Shown piece by piece: positions 1-9,693 of a stretch of DNA of 64,000 nucleotides; within the stretch, counting starts at the first letter, position 1; every line of letters starts with the position of its first letter. A model generated the notes under the pieces. That model was not told the origin of the DNA. It searched no databases and saw nothing but the letters and a program-made list of their open reading frames with translations. The DNA is from JALCRY01 sp050946575 (lineage in GTDB: Bacteria; Bacillota; Clostridia; Peptostreptococcales; Anaerovoracaceae). The translations under genes and the position numbers were made by a program. The DNA lies in assembly GCA_050946575.1 (NCBI GenBank), contig JBMNVB010000004.1, positions 98,775 through 162,774 of the forward strand, written 5' to 3'.

Positions 1-2
1 GC

Positions 3-2102
3 GGCGACTGCGGAAACGACAAGATCTCGATCGCGATCGAATCCATCGCGGACGCTAAGAAAGTATCCGGAGTCATTGATTCGTATCTGAACGGCGAAGT
101 CATTAAATACGAAACACCTTACGTCGTAGAGCGTACGGATGTCACGGAGAAGACGTTCGAAGACAGAGAAAGAATGTGCCGTGAAAAGGCCGATCAGCTT
201 ACGGCTGCTCAGAGAAAGAACAACTTCTCGGAAGTCGTATACGAAGGACTTACAGAAGAGCAGGCGGTCCGCGAGGCCAGCAGATGCCTCGAGTGCGGAT
301 GCCACGACTACTTCGAATGCCAGCTGATAGAACTCTCAAGGATGTACGGAGTAGAGCCCGAGCGCTTCGCGGGAGAAAAGAACCTCATTGATTTCGAGGA
401 CGATCACCCGTTCATCGTCAGGGATCCGAACAAGTGCATACTCTGCGGACGCTGCGTGAGAGTCTGTGACGAAGTCATGGGAGTAGGAGCTCTCGGTCTT
501 GTACACAGAGGATTCGACACAGTCGTAAAACCGACGCTCGAAAAGCCGCTTGCGGAATCCGGATGCGAATCGTGCGGACAGTGCGTGACATGCTGCCCGA
601 CAGGCGCGCTGCAGGAGAGACTTTCTATCAAGAAGGAAGTGCCTGTGGACACTGACACGACAGTAACGACATGCGCGAACTGCTCGGTCGGCTGCACTCT
701 GGACGTCGAGTCGTACGGACAGCTGCTGTACAAGGCAGTTCCTGATTCGGACGGCAGAGTAAATGCCGGCATCTGCTGCGGAAAGGGCAAATGGGGATTT
801 GACGCCGCTGTCAAGGAAGACAGACTGACAGATCCTCTTATCAAAGACGGAAGAAAGCTTGTTCCTACCGATTATCACAACGCGCTCGTCAGGATGGCGA
901 AGGGCCTTGAATTCACTAAGGTAAGAAACGGTGAAGGATCGATAGCGGTATCGATCTCCGACAGATATACGAACGAAGAAGCGTACGCGATAAAGAAATT
1001 CGCGGACGCGGTAGGCGCGAAGACGTTCACGTTCAACAGAAGGAAGAGCGGAGTCGCGGAAGTGCTCGGACTCGAGCGTGAAGCTTCCCCGAACACGATC
1101 GACGAACTCCTTTCGACGAATGTCATCCTCGTTCCGGGCTTCATTAAGAACAGGAACCCTGTTATCTGGAACAAGATCAAGCAGGCCGCGGAAGCGGGAG
1201 CGGAAGTCTACGTCATCAATGCGGGCGACGCCGCCGACAGCTGGCAGTTCGCGAACGTTATCGAAACAAAGGACAGCACGGCTGTGCTGAGACGCATTGC
1301 CAAAGCTCTCATCAAGGAAGGATGCGAGAGCGACGCGGAAGGATTCGAGGAATTCAAGAAGTCGCTCAGCAGCGTGAGAGCTACCAGCGAGTGCACTGAG
1401 ATCGCTAAGGCCTACGCCGAAGCGAAGAAGGCTATGATAGTTTATCAGCAGAATGTACTCTCCGAAGAGGCAGCAATGCTGATAGCCGAGATAGCAGTAC
1501 TCTCGGGGCACATCGGCAAGCCGCGTGACGGAATACTCGAAGTCAAGCCGAAGAACAATTCGCAGGGCCTCGTGGACCTCGGCATAACGGACGGCGCGGA
1601 AGCGCTCGAAGGAGTGAAGGGCCTGATCGTATTCGGCGAAGATCCTGAAGGAGTGGATCTTTCGAAGCTCGAGTTCCTCGGAGTAGTCGATATCTATCTG
1701 ACGGAGACGGCTAAGAAGGCGGATGTCGTCATACCGGGCACAGGAGTGGAATCCGCGCTCGGAACATTTACAAATACAGAACGCAGGATGATGCAGGTCG
1801 CTCCTTCGATCAGCGAAGGCGATATGCTTCTCAACTGGGAGATCGCGGCGGAACTCGCGCATATCTTCGAACAGGAATTCCCGTTCCTCGAGGAGATCGA
1901 TATCTCGGAAGAGATGAACCGCACGCTGCCTCTTTACAGAGACGCTGAGATGGACGAAGTGCTCGGAGGAGTGCTCGTACCGGGCGATGTGAAGTTCAAA
2001 GCCGCGGAAGAGGCGAAGCTCATAGATGAGCTTGCCTGCACAGACGCGCTCATGAACAGAGTGGCGGCTTCGATACCGACACCTGCAAAATTCACGGAGT
2101 AA
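3..2102 (+). CDS. GltD-like / ferredoxin / molybdopterin-oxidoreductase-fold fusion protein (5' end outside window)
   Basis: The frame is open from base 3, so the start lies upstream and about 699 C-terminal residues are visible. The first residues (GDC at the edge, then IESIADAKKVSG) match the end of a GltD-type FAD/NAD(P)H module. A four-Cys segment (CLECGCHDYFEC) follows, then two ferredoxin motifs at 435-476 (CILCGRCVRVC) and 564-612 (CESCGQCVTCCP). Next come a CANCSVGC iron-sulfur motif at about 672 and a molybdopterin-oxidoreductase fold to about 1900. Formate dehydrogenases carry Cys or Sec in this fold; the corresponding stretch here (NRRKSGVAEVLG, about 1036-1071) has neither. The C-terminal dinucleotide-binding domain also seems absent. 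I infer an electron-transfer, NuoG-like role between NAD(P)H and ferredoxin rather than formate oxidation. The exact partner is unknown. Confidence 0.75.
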   Translation, partial: GDCGNDKISIAIESIADAKKVSGVIDSYLNGEVIKYETPYVVERTDVTEKTFEDRERMCREKADQLTAAQRKNNFSEVVYEGLTEEQAVREASRCLECGCHDYFECQLIELSRMYGVEPERFAGEKNLIDFEDDHPFIVRDPNKCILCGRCVRVCDEVMGVGALGLVHRGFDTVVKPTLEKPLAESGCESCGQCVTCCPTGALQERLSIKKEVPVDTDTTVTTCANCSVGCTLDVESYGQLLYKAVPDSDGRVNAGICCGKGKWGFDAAVKEDRLTDPLIKDGRKLVPTDYHNALVRMAKGLEFTKVRNGEGSIAVSISDRYTNEEAYAIKKFADAVGAKTFTFNRRKSGVAEVLGLEREASPNTIDELLSTNVILVPGFIKNRNPVIWNKIKQAAEAGAEVYVINAGDAADSWQFANVIETKDSTAVLRRIAKALIKEGCESDAEGFEEFKKSLSSVRATSECTEIAKAYAEAKKAMIVYQQNVLSEEAAMLIAEIAVLSGHIGKPRDGILEVKPKNNSQGLVDLGITDGAEALEGVKGLIVFGEDPEGVDLSKLEFLGVVDIYLTETAKKADVVIPGTGVESALGTFTNTERRMMQVAPSISEGDMLLNWEIAAELAHIFEQEFPFLEEIDISEEMNRTLPLYRDAEMDEVLGGVLVPGDVKFKAAEEAKLIDELACTDALMNRVAASIPTPAKFTE

Positions 2103-2117
2103 TTTCGGAGGGCCTTG

Positions 2118-2738
2118 ATGGCAAAAGGGCAGATCACGAAAAATCAGATAATGGAAGTGTTCATGGATCTCATGGAAGAAAAATCCTTCAATGAGATCAC
2201 GATATCGGACATTACGGAAAGATGCAACCTCAACAGGCTGACTTTCTACTACCACTTCCAGGACAAGTATGATCTGCTGAACCAGTCGATCGATCTGATG
2301 ATAATGTATCCTTTCATGAAGGATCTGACGTTCGATAACTGGCCCGATCATCTTTGCTACGCTCTTGAGACCATCAAGGCTCATAAGAAATTCTGCATGA
2401 ACGCGTTCACCAGCGATAACGGTGAATTCATGGATCATATCGGCGCCATCATCAGTCAGCTGTTCACGGATCTGTTCGAAGAGATGCCGAATGTCAGCAA
2501 GACCGACAAGATGAACAAGGTGTTCCTCGCCGACTTCCTCTCATACGGGATCATCGGCACAGTGGAGCACTGGATGCGGTCAGGGATGAAGGGCGAACCG
2601 CGGGAGATCGTTACGAATCTCGAGCGGATGACCAATGAATACAAGCGGATCGCCGTTGAAAGTTACATTACTCTGGCGTTCTCGGATACGTCCGAAAACG
2701 AGGACAGCAAAGAGGAAAACGGCGGCAGCGATAATTAA
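2118..2738 (+). CDS. TetR/AcrR family transcriptional regulator
   Basis: The protein has 206 residues, normal for TetR. The N-terminus carries the family HTH (ISDITERCNLNRLTFYYHF, about residues 30-50), including the typical YYHF recognition-helix end. The C-terminal two thirds is helical and variable, which fits ligand sensing; its style resembles DhaS-type members. ATG 2118 is chosen over the adjacent TTG 2115 because the GGAGGG at about 2107-2112 is correctly spaced only for the ATG. The gene follows the oxidoreductase by 15 nt. It precedes a radical SAM gene whose promoter overlaps a palindrome at 2771-2814, so control of that neighbour is likely but inferred. Confidence 0.85.
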   Translation: MAKGQITKNQIMEVFMDLMEEKSFNEITISDITERCNLNRLTFYYHFQDKYDLLNQSIDLMIMYPFMKDLTFDNWPDHLCYALETIKAHKKFCMNAFTSDNGEFMDHIGAIISQLFTDLFEEMPNVSKTDKMNKVFLADFLSYGIIGTVEHWMRSGMKGEPREIVTNLERMTNEYKRIAVESYITLAFSDTSENEDSKEENGGSDN

Positions 2739-2770
2739 ACAATCGAGAAAATTTGTTTATGTATTTTTAG

Positions 2771-2814
2771 AAATGCAGATGCTATACTCTTACTCAGGGT
2801 ATAAATCTGCATTT
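2771..2814 (+). promoter_or_regulatory. promoter overlapping a two-tier inverted repeat, candidate TetR operator
   Basis: Outer arms AAATGCAGA (2771-2779) and TCTGCATTT (2806-2814) are perfect. Inner arms TATAC (2783-2787) and GTATA (2799-2803) are also perfect. An extended -10 (TGC then TATACT, 2780-2788) sits in the left inner arm, so a protein bound to the repeat would block the promoter of the radical SAM gene at 2851. A weak terminator for the TetR gene is the alternative reading, because a short T run follows the repeat. Confidence 0.55.
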
Positions 2815-2850
2815 TTAATACTGGAAAAAAGAATAATGAGGTGATTAAAA

Positions 2851-4218
2851 GTGAGTGTATTAAACACAATCAAGAAAGAGGGATTACTGAAAGCCTATGA
2901 CTATCTCGACAAGGATCCTGAGAAGAACCTTCCGAATATCATGGACTGGGTGGACAAATATTCCATGGGCATGTTCAAGTCGCAGCGTCAGCTCATAAAC
3001 GACGTTCTCGCGGATCCTGACAGCCCGTGGTACAAGCTGCTCATCAGTCTGTGGGATAATGTCGACAGCGGAGTTAGAAAGACGCTGTTCACGAACTTCG
3101 TCATCAATGCAGGAGTTCTCGGCATGCAGCGCCAGAACGAGATCCGTGAAAAGGAAAACTGCAATGTTCCCTGGGCTATTCTGATCGACCCGACTTCGGC
3201 GTGCAATCTTCACTGCACGGGATGCTGGGCCGCTGAATACGGAAACAAGCTGAACCTTTCGTTTGACGAACTCGACAACATAATCCAGCAGGGCAAGGAC
3301 ATGGGAACTTATATGTACATCTACACGGGCGGCGAGCCTCTCGTGAGAAAAGATGACATCATCAAGCTCTGCGAAAAGCATAACGACTGTGCGTTCCTCG
3401 CATTTACGAACGCGACGCTCATCGACGAAGACTTTGCGAACGAGATGCTGAGAGTACAGAACTTCGTACCGGCGATCAGCGTAGAGGGATTCGAAGAGGC
3501 GACTGACTTCAGAAGAGGCGAGGGAACATACAAGAAGATCAGGGAAGCCATGGAACTTCTGAAAGAAAAGAAGCTCCCGTTCGGCGTTTCCTGCTGCTAC
3601 ACGAGCAAGAACGCATATGAGATCGGAAGCGAAGAGTATATCGACGCACTTATCGAATGGGGCGCGCTCTTCTGCTGGATCTTCACATACATGCCGATCG
3701 GCGGAAAGGCCGTTACCGACCTCATCGCTACGGCGGAGCAGAGAGAATACATGTACAGACAGGTCAGGAAGTTCAGAGAGAGCAAGCCTATATTCACGAT
3801 GGACTTCTGGAATGACGGAGAATATGTAAACGGATGCATCGCAGGCGGAAGATACTATCTCCATATCAATGCAAACGGCGATATCGAGCCATGCGCATTC
3901 GTGCACTTCTCGGATTCGAACATCAGAGATACGACTCTGCTCGAAGCGTATAAGAGACCGCTGTTCATGGGCTATCACGACCATCAGCCGTTCAACGACA
4001 ACTACATGCAGCCGTGCCCGGTACTTGACAATCCAGACGCTATCGTCGAGATCGTCGAAGGATGCGACTGCAAGTCGACAGACCTCGAAGAACCTGAAGA
4101 CGTTATTACGCTCACAAGCAAGACGCGTGAAGCAGCGAAGAATTGGGCGCCTGTTGCAGACAGGATCTGGAACACGGAGTATCACAAGAAGAGAAACGCT
4201 CGTGTCCAGCATGACTAG
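2851..4218 (+). CDS. radical SAM protein with SPASM-like C-terminus
   Basis: The 455-residue protein starts at GTG 2851 behind GAGGTG. Residues 118-125 hold the radical SAM cluster motif CxxxCxxC (C118, C122, C125) in the context TSACNLHCTGCWA. The family GGEP motif follows (YTGGEPLV, about residue 156). The C-terminal third has extra Cys residues around GDIEPCAF, MQPCP and EGCDC, suggesting a SPASM/twitch domain that binds further Fe-S clusters. The substrate is not known. About 100 residues precede the barrel, which is longer than in minimal members. The gene stands alone between a palindromic promoter and a strong terminator, next to a TetR regulator. Confidence 0.85.
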   Translation: MSVLNTIKKEGLLKAYDYLDKDPEKNLPNIMDWVDKYSMGMFKSQRQLINDVLADPDSPWYKLLISLWDNVDSGVRKTLFTNFVINAGVLGMQRQNEIREKENCNVPWAILIDPTSACNLHCTGCWAAEYGNKLNLSFDELDNIIQQGKDMGTYMYIYTGGEPLVRKDDIIKLCEKHNDCAFLAFTNATLIDEDFANEMLRVQNFVPAISVEGFEEATDFRRGEGTYKKIREAMELLKEKKLPFGVSCCYTSKNAYEIGSEEYIDALIEWGALFCWIFTYMPIGGKAVTDLIATAEQREYMYRQVRKFRESKPIFTMDFWNDGEYVNGCIAGGRYYLHINANGDIEPCAFVHFSDSNIRDTTLLEAYKRPLFMGYHDHQPFNDNYMQPCPVLDNPDAIVEIVEGCDCKSTDLEEPEDVITLTSKTREAAKNWAPVADRIWNTEYHKKRNARVQHD

Positions 4219-4247
4219 TATCACAGTTTTCGGATAAGAAAATCACG

Positions 4248-4282
4248 GGATCCGGATGTGCAGACGTCCGGATCCTTTATTA
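4248..4282 (+). terminator. rho-independent terminator
   Basis: GGATCCGGA (4248-4256) pairs with TCCGGATCC (4267-4275), followed by TTTATTAT. It closes the radical SAM transcription unit. Confidence 0.8.
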
Positions 4283-4327
4283 TGCCCGGGAGGGGCAAAA
4301 GACTTTCCCCGCGCCTTAATTCGGGGG

Positions 4328-4359
4328 TTGATATTTTAGCGTATTCCATATAATATTAT
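4328..4359 (+). promoter_or_regulatory. promoter of the crotonase gene
   Basis: TTGATA at 4328-4333 is followed by overlapping -10 candidates TATAAT (4349-4354) and TATTAT (4354-4359), 15 and 20 nt away. The surrounding DNA is AT-rich. The precise -10 is uncertain. Confidence 0.55.
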
Positions 4360-4431
4360 AGGTAGAATGTGAATTTTTTAACACTGCATGTATCAGGCTC
4401 CATGCAGGAGCCGCGGAGAAAGGATCACGAA

Positions 4432-5208
4432 ATGTACAACAACATTAAATTCGAAATCAAAGACGGCACTGCCTATATCACAATGAACAGACCAAAGGCG
4501 CTCAATGCTCTCAACACAGAGACGCTGAACGAGCTCCATCAGGCATTCCGCGAATGCAGAAACAACAAGGAAGTCAAGGTCGTCATCGTGACGGGCGAAG
4601 GCAAGTCGTTCATCGCCGGAGCGGACATCGTCGAGATGCAGGGACTTGACGCCATGGGAGGAAGAGCTTATGTGGAAAAGGGACATGATCTCATGAACCA
4701 GATCGAAGCTCTTGAAAAGCCTGTCATCGCAGCCATAAACGGATTTGCCCTCGGCGGAGGACTGGAACTGGCCATGTCCTGCGATTTCAGGATCGCTTCC
4801 GAGAAGGCTCTGCTGGGACAGCCTGAGACAGGTCTGGGCATCATCCCGGGATTCGGCGGCACTCAGAGACTTCCGAGACTCGTCGGAAAGGGCATGGCGA
4901 AATATCTCATCATGACTGCGCAGAACATAAAGGCCGACAAGGCGAAGGAGATCGGTCTCGTGGAAGAAGTAGTACCGGCTGAAGAACTCATGCCGAGAGT
5001 TGAGAAGATCGCAGAGACGCTCAAGTCCAAGGCTCCGATCGCGGTAGGCATGGCGAAGGTCGCCGTAAACGGCGGTTTCAATATGGACATGAAGACAGCT
5101 TCGATGTATGAAATAGAATGCATGACGCAGTGCTTCACTTCCGAAGACAAGAATGAAGGAATGACAGCGTTCGTGGAGAAGAGAGATCCTGTCTGGAAGA
5201 ATAAATAA
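4432..5208 (+). CDS. enoyl-CoA hydratase / crotonase
   Basis: With ATG 4432 (behind GGAGAAAGG) the protein has 258 residues, the usual size of short-chain enoyl-CoA hydratases. The earlier in-frame ATG at 4369 lacks a ribosome site and would add an atypical tail. The oxyanion-hole segment (AGADIVEM, about 62-69) and both catalytic glutamates (E112 in LGGGLELA, E132 in GQPETGLG, 20 apart as in the family) are present, so activity is expected. It hydrates trans-2-enoyl-CoA to 3-hydroxyacyl-CoA, as in butyrate or fatty-acid metabolism. No other beta-oxidation or butyrate genes lie beside it, so the pathway is inferred only. It is a single-gene unit with its own promoter and terminator. Confidence 0.9.
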   Translation: MYNNIKFEIKDGTAYITMNRPKALNALNTETLNELHQAFRECRNNKEVKVVIVTGEGKSFIAGADIVEMQGLDAMGGRAYVEKGHDLMNQIEALEKPVIAAINGFALGGGLELAMSCDFRIASEKALLGQPETGLGIIPGFGGTQRLPRLVGKGMAKYLIMTAQNIKADKAKEIGLVEEVVPAEELMPRVEKIAETLKSKAPIAVGMAKVAVNGGFNMDMKTASMYEIECMTQCFTSEDKNEGMTAFVEKRDPVWKNK

Positions 5209-5270
5209 AACGCGGTCTCAGCGCTGCGGCCCGTGGGGACCGCGGTCCGTAGTTTTCTGATTTCTGAAAT

Positions 5271-5307
5271 AATGCGGCACAGCCATATAAGGTTATGCCG
5301 CATTTTA
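5271..5307 (+). terminator. hairpin terminator after crotonase gene
   Basis: AATGCGGCA (5271-5279) pairs with TGCCGCATT (5296-5304), with further inner pairing, then TTT. A second inverted repeat, CGCGGTC/GACCGCG (5211-5244), lies just upstream without a T run. Confidence 0.6.
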
Positions 5308-5334
5308 CGGTTCCGGCGGCAGGCGGTGAATGAA

Positions 5335-5907
5335 ATGATACAAAAAGATCAGGTCAAATTCATAAGCAGGAAGATGTCCTATGCCCTCAGGCATAATCCG
5401 GACAAGTACGGGATAATACTCGACGAGGAAGGCTATACGGATCTCGGCGGGTTCCTTGACGCTCTGAATAAAATGCACCGCTTCCGGCCGCCGCTGACGA
5501 AAGAGGATATAGCATTCGTCATCGGGCATTCCGACAAGAAACGGTTCGAGATGACGGATACGAAGATAAGGGCGCTTTACGGTCATTCCGTAACGAGCGT
5601 GATGATCCACAAGCGGCAGGCAGATCCGCCGGATGTCCTGTATCACGGCACGGCCCGGCGTTTCGTCGAAAGCATTATGCGAGAGGGACTTCTTCCGATG
5701 AGGCGTCAGTATGTCCATCTGTCGGCGGATGTCGATACGGCAATGCAGGTCGGCCGGCGCAGGGACAGCCGCCCTGTGGTACTTCGCGTCGATGCGCGGA
5801 AGGCCAGCGGGGACGGGATAAGATTCTATGTCGGAAATGAAAGCGTATGGCTGAGTGAGCCGCTGCCGCCGGAATATCTTGAAATAATACCCCGGGAAGA
5901 CCGGTAG
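5335..5907 (+). CDS. kptA: RNA 2'-phosphotransferase, Tpt1/KptA family
   Basis: The 190-residue protein from ATG 5335 matches KptA in length and layout. It has an N-terminal winged-helix part (LRHNPDKYGIILDEEGYTD) with the catalytic Arg-His pair R19-H20, then R70. The ART-like NAD-binding part follows with YHGT (103-106), HLS (128-130), the Arg cluster near 141, and WLSEPLPPEYL. Eukaryotic Tpt1 removes the splice-junction 2'-phosphate from tRNA using NAD+ and releases ADP-ribose 1'',2''-cyclic phosphate. The bacterial role is unsettled. All catalytic residues I can place are intact. An in-frame ATG at 5233 exists, but residues encoded before 5335 look unlike the family and overlap the terminator. 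Confidence 0.9.
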   Translation: MIQKDQVKFISRKMSYALRHNPDKYGIILDEEGYTDLGGFLDALNKMHRFRPPLTKEDIAFVIGHSDKKRFEMTDTKIRALYGHSVTSVMIHKRQADPPDVLYHGTARRFVESIMREGLLPMRRQYVHLSADVDTAMQVGRRRDSRPVVLRVDARKASGDGIRFYVGNESVWLSEPLPPEYLEIIPREDR

Positions 5908-5936
5908 TTTCATTGTAGAAATGATCAAAGAAAAAA

Positions 5937-5958
5937 CGGGCCGGAATATTCCGGCCCG
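5937..5958 (-). terminator. terminator of the LemA/DUF2207 unit
   Basis: A 22-bp perfect palindrome, 5937-5958, is followed on the minus strand by six T residues (A run at 5931-5936). On the plus strand only a weak T-rich tail follows, so it mainly ends the minus-strand operon. Confidence 0.75.
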
Positions 5959-5967
5959 AAATTGTTT

Positions 5968-7893
<1,926 letters not shown>

Positions 7894-7905
7894 TTTCTCA
7901 CCCCG

Positions 7906-8469
7906 CTAAGCTCCGAAATCCACTTTTACGTTCTCACGTTCGGATTCGCCGGCTGCTTCGAACATCGCCTTGCGCTCGAAGTGGAACATGCCGGCTATGA
8001 TGCTGCTCGGGAACGTCTCGCAGCGGTTATTGTATTTCTTTACTACCGCGTTGTAGTATTTGCGGGCGTTCGCGATGTCTTCCTCTGTATGTCCGAGCTG
8101 AGCCTGAAGGTCTATGAAATTCTGGCTCGCCTTCAGGTCCGGATAATTTTCCGCGACGGCAAACAGGTTCCGGAGCGACTGTGTGAGGGCGTTCTCATTC
8201 ATTGCGCGCTCGTCCATGCTGCCGGATTCCAGCGCGGCCGTCCTTGTATCGACAATGCTCTGCAGCGTTTCCCGTTCGTGCTTCATATAGCCCTTTACGG
8301 TCTCGACAAGATTCGGGATCAGGTCGCAGCGTTTTTTCATATAGACGTCCATTGTAGCGAATCCTTCTTCAACGCTGTTGCGGCCCTTCACCAGGGAATT
8401 ATAAGCCGCGATCATCCATATAACGATGACCGCAATAATGATAATGATAATTACAGGTACCATCTTCAT
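7906..8469 (-). CDS. lemA: LemA family protein
   Basis: The 187-residue protein has an N-terminal membrane helix (an isoleucine-rich stretch, residues 5-20) and then the LemA core: YNSLVKGRNSVEEGFATMDV, KKRCDLIPNLVETVKGYM and the YNNRCETFPSSIIAGMF segment near the end. Start ATG 8469 follows GGAGG on the minus strand with 4 nt spacing. LemA proteins have an N-out membrane anchor and a helical bundle; their biochemical role is not established. It is co-transcribed with the DUF2207 gene, and the pair is recurrent in Bacillota. Confidence 0.92.
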   Translation of the reverse strand: MKMVPVIIIIIIAVIVIWMIAAYNSLVKGRNSVEEGFATMDVYMKKRCDLIPNLVETVKGYMKHERETLQSIVDTRTAALESGSMDERAMNENALTQSLRNLFAVAENYPDLKASQNFIDLQAQLGHTEEDIANARKYYNAVVKKYNNRCETFPSSIIAGMFHFERKAMFEAAGESERENVKVDFGA

Positions 8470-8625
8470 ACCTCCGAAAATAATATCGATGGGATTATTT
8501 TCTATTATATAGTAATTTGCGGCCCTATGGGCCTCACTGAATGTTATTTACAAATTTTTTTCATTATGATTCAGCCCCGTATCATCTAATGAACACAAAA
8601 GAAATTCAGTATTGTGTTTTGGTTA

Positions 8626-8661
8626 AAATTGTTTTATTATCGATAAATAAAAAAACAATTT
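8626..8661 (+). promoter_or_regulatory. 10-bp inverted repeat upstream of the TIGR04076 gene
   Basis: AAATTGTTTT (8626-8635) and AAAACAATTT (8652-8661) are perfect arms 16 nt apart, centred 51 nt before the ATG at 8695. The 225-bp divergent gap (8470-8694) is AT-rich and should hold promoters for lemA and for 8695. The repeat could be an operator; no cognate regulator is evident. Confidence 0.4.
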
Positions 8662-8694
8662 AGAGTAAGAGTTTAATTAATAAGAGGTCATAAA

Positions 8695-9096
8695 ATGAGG
8701 CACGAGTGTAAAATAACCGTCCTTGAGACGAAAATTTTCGAATATTATCAGAAGAATTACCTCGCGGATCCGAAGTCCGGGTCATGTCCGTGCTTCAAGC
8801 CGGGCGACACATTCTATCTGAAGCGCACGGCGGAGCAGGATGATTTCTGGCACATGCTGAACGGGAAATTCTGCGCGGAGGCGTGGGACGCGATCAGCAG
8901 GTATGTATACACCGCATTGCAGGGCGGCTCGATCATGCACGGATGGACGAAGGACGACCGCATCATGATCGCCTGCTGCAATGACGGGACGCGTCCTGTA
9001 ATATTCAAGATCGAGCGTATTGACATCCCCGAGACCGAAGAGGAAAAAGAGTGGCTGGAAAAACAGGACTTTTCCAACACTGCCGAAAACGCCTGA
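8695..9096 (+). CDS. TIGR04076 family protein
   Basis: The 133-residue protein has the conserved layout I associate with TIGR04076: an N-terminal CKITVLETKIFEYYQ strand-helix, a SCPCFKPGDTFYL motif, KFCAEAWDAISRYVYTALQGG, and a closing CCNDGTRPVIFKIERI strand. The recurrent cysteines hint at a metal or redox site, which is inference. Function is unknown. Start ATG 8695 follows AGAGGT. It is a single-gene unit with a palindrome in its promoter region. Confidence 0.7.
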   Translation: MRHECKITVLETKIFEYYQKNYLADPKSGSCPCFKPGDTFYLKRTAEQDDFWHMLNGKFCAEAWDAISRYVYTALQGGSIMHGWTKDDRIMIACCNDGTRPVIFKIERIDIPETEEEKEWLEKQDFSNTAENA

Positions 9097-9222
9097 ACGG
9101 GCAGGCCGGCGCGCGGCCGGAAAACCGGATGACCGATGCTTACGAAGCATTGATACTTCATAAGCGTTAAATTAAAATGATATTGCTATGAGTCGGATGT
9201 GAAAAACTGCGGGAGGTGGAAG

Positions 9223-9579
9223 ATGAAGAAGTTTATTGTGCCGCTTTTGTGTGCGGTTCTTTGCGCAGTGTGCCTCACAGGCTGCGGCGCGAAATATGCC
9301 GACAGCCCGTATCTCGGCAAATGGACGGCCTCCACGGCGTCGGCGTACGGGGTGGAGATCAGCGTGGACGCAGTCATCGACGGCGGATTCACGTTTGATC
9401 TTAATGAAGACGGCAGCTGCGATGTAAAGGTCGGAAGCAAGAAGACATCCGGAAGCTGGGAAGAGACGGACAACGGATTCAAGGTAGAAGACAAATACGA
9501 ATTTACAGTGGACACGAGCGATGAAAACAAAGCGACGATGGAATATTCGGGCGTCACTCTCACTTTCGAGCGAGAATGA
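9223..9579 (+). CDS. small lipoprotein of unknown function
   Basis: Starting at ATG 9223 (GGGAGGTGG 6 nt upstream; the ATG at 9199 is less suitable) gives 118 residues. The signal peptide ends in a lipobox LTGC, so the protein should be lipid-anchored after cleavage before Cys. The mature part is short and beta-rich (YLGKWTAS, FDLNEDGSCDVKVGSKKTSGSW, TMEYSGVTLTFE). That pattern recalls lipocalin-like small secreted proteins that compare a computed value with a blank, but no family is certain. It sits alone before a strong terminator. Confidence 0.75.
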   Translation: MKKFIVPLLCAVLCAVCLTGCGAKYADSPYLGKWTASTASAYGVEISVDAVIDGGFTFDLNEDGSCDVKVGSKKTSGSWEETDNGFKVEDKYEFTVDTSDENKATMEYSGVTLTFERE

Positions 9580-9605
9580 CCGCGCAGTCTTATCAATGCG
9601 AAGAG

Positions 9606-9632
9606 CCGCTCCTGACGGAGCGGTATTTTTTT
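9606..9632 (+). terminator. rho-independent terminator
   Basis: CCGCTCC (9606-9612), loop TGAC, GGAGCGG (9617-9623), then TATTTTTTT. It ends the lipoprotein gene. Confidence 0.85.
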
Positions 9633-9693
9633 AGGTTAGCGGCACGGGCGCATATGGTGTATAATGTCCGGCAGGGAGGAATAGTTCAGACTT

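Noticed and set aside
336..2438. A 700-codon open frame on the minus strand opposite the oxidoreductase and TetR genes
   Set aside because: It is antisense to two clearly coding genes, has no recognisable domains or ribosome site, and follows from the GC-rich third-position bias.
9097..9198. GC-rich inverted repeat CCGGC/GCCGG and a small ATGCTT/AAGCAT hairpin as a terminator
   Set aside because: Neither stem is followed by a T run; the gap holds nothing else I can support.
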